From the NCBI GenBank assembly GCA_009705075.1, contig WLCY01000016.1, positions 1-8,618 on the forward strand: a DNA stretch of 8,618 bases, in the 5' to 3' direction. Every line of letters begins with the position of its first letter. Positions within the stretch are counted from its first letter, which is position 1. Below, one piece after another: positions 8,609-8,618 of this stretch. The notes under the pieces are model-generated. The model ran no database searches. It saw nothing but the letters and a program-made list of their open reading frames with translations, and had not been told where the DNA came from. The stretch is from Actinomycetota bacterium (GTDB taxonomy: Bacteria > Actinomycetota > Actinomycetes > Nanopelagicales > Nanopelagicaceae). A program made the position numbers and the translations under genes.

Positions 8609-8618
8609 ATGGCAATGA
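8609..8618 (+). CDS. whiA: Probable start of WhiA (sporulation/cell-division regulator family), 3' partial
   Basis: Only three codons are present: ATG GCA ATG, then A. They begin 5 bases after the yvcK stop. Actinobacterial WhiA proteins, as I recall, typically begin MAMT, and whiA follows yvcK in nearly all actinobacteria and many Firmicutes, so the call rests on position plus this three-residue match. WhiA combines a homing-endonuclease-like (LAGLIDADG) domain with a C-terminal helix-turn-helix and controls sporulation or division genes in Streptomyces. None of those domains can be seen here. The second ATG (8615) could also be the start, and no clear Shine-Dalgarno sequence precedes either one. 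Confidence 0.6.

Noticed and set aside
1..8618. Search for a LexA/SOS box (GAAC-N4-GTTC type) controlling the uvr genes
   Set aside because: Only partial or overlapping half-sites were found inside coding sequence (for example around 625 and 803), none at a promoter position. The operon promoter is upstream of the window, so SOS control can be neither shown nor excluded.

Overview
The window is an ordinary but very compact chromosomal segment. It contains six genes, all on the + strand and all packed end to end: uvrB (5' end cut by the window), uvrA, uvrC, rapZ, yvcK and the first codons of what is very probably whiA. No intergenic gap exceeds 12 bases, and two junctions are 4-base TTGA stop/start overlaps. 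I see no RNA gene, mobile element, CRISPR array, terminator or convincing internal promoter. The window contains no gene-free stretch long enough to need a description.

The protein sequences point to an actinobacterium. UvrB and UvrC read like mycobacterial or streptomycete orthologues over long stretches, UvrA has the extra N-terminal CxxC typical of non-enterobacterial UvrA, and the order uvrC-rapZ-yvcK-whiA is the classic actinobacterial (and, in part, Firmicute) order. The base composition is far below that of typical high-GC actinobacteria: a few lines counted by hand gave roughly 43-52% GC. Low GC, near-zero spacing and the lack of genes between uvrB, uvrA and uvrC fit a genome-streamlined lineage such as freshwater planktonic Nanopelagicales (acI; Planktophila/Nanopelagicus type). 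That assignment is inference.

Bases 1-6765 encode the complete UvrABC nucleotide excision repair machine. UvrA dimers find the distortion and load UvrB, UvrB verifies the damage, and UvrC cuts on both sides. The UVR motif of UvrC is known to dock on the UVR motif at the UvrB C-terminus, and both motifs are present here. Bases 6778-8603 encode RapZ (P-loop nucleotide-binding protein) and YvcK (CofD-like, linked in other bacteria to carbon metabolism and cell-wall/UDP-sugar homeostasis). The start of whiA (LAGLIDADG-like transcription factor family) begins at 8609. The layout suggests one long transcript with translational coupling, whose promoter lies upstream of base 1.

I found no undescribed system. 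The points most worth a second look are the compaction of the uvr genes onto the rapZ-yvcK-whiA cluster, the two TTG starts embedded in TTGA overlaps, the four-cysteine set in UvrC, and the RapZ C-terminus lacking the basic RNA-binding tail known from E. coli.
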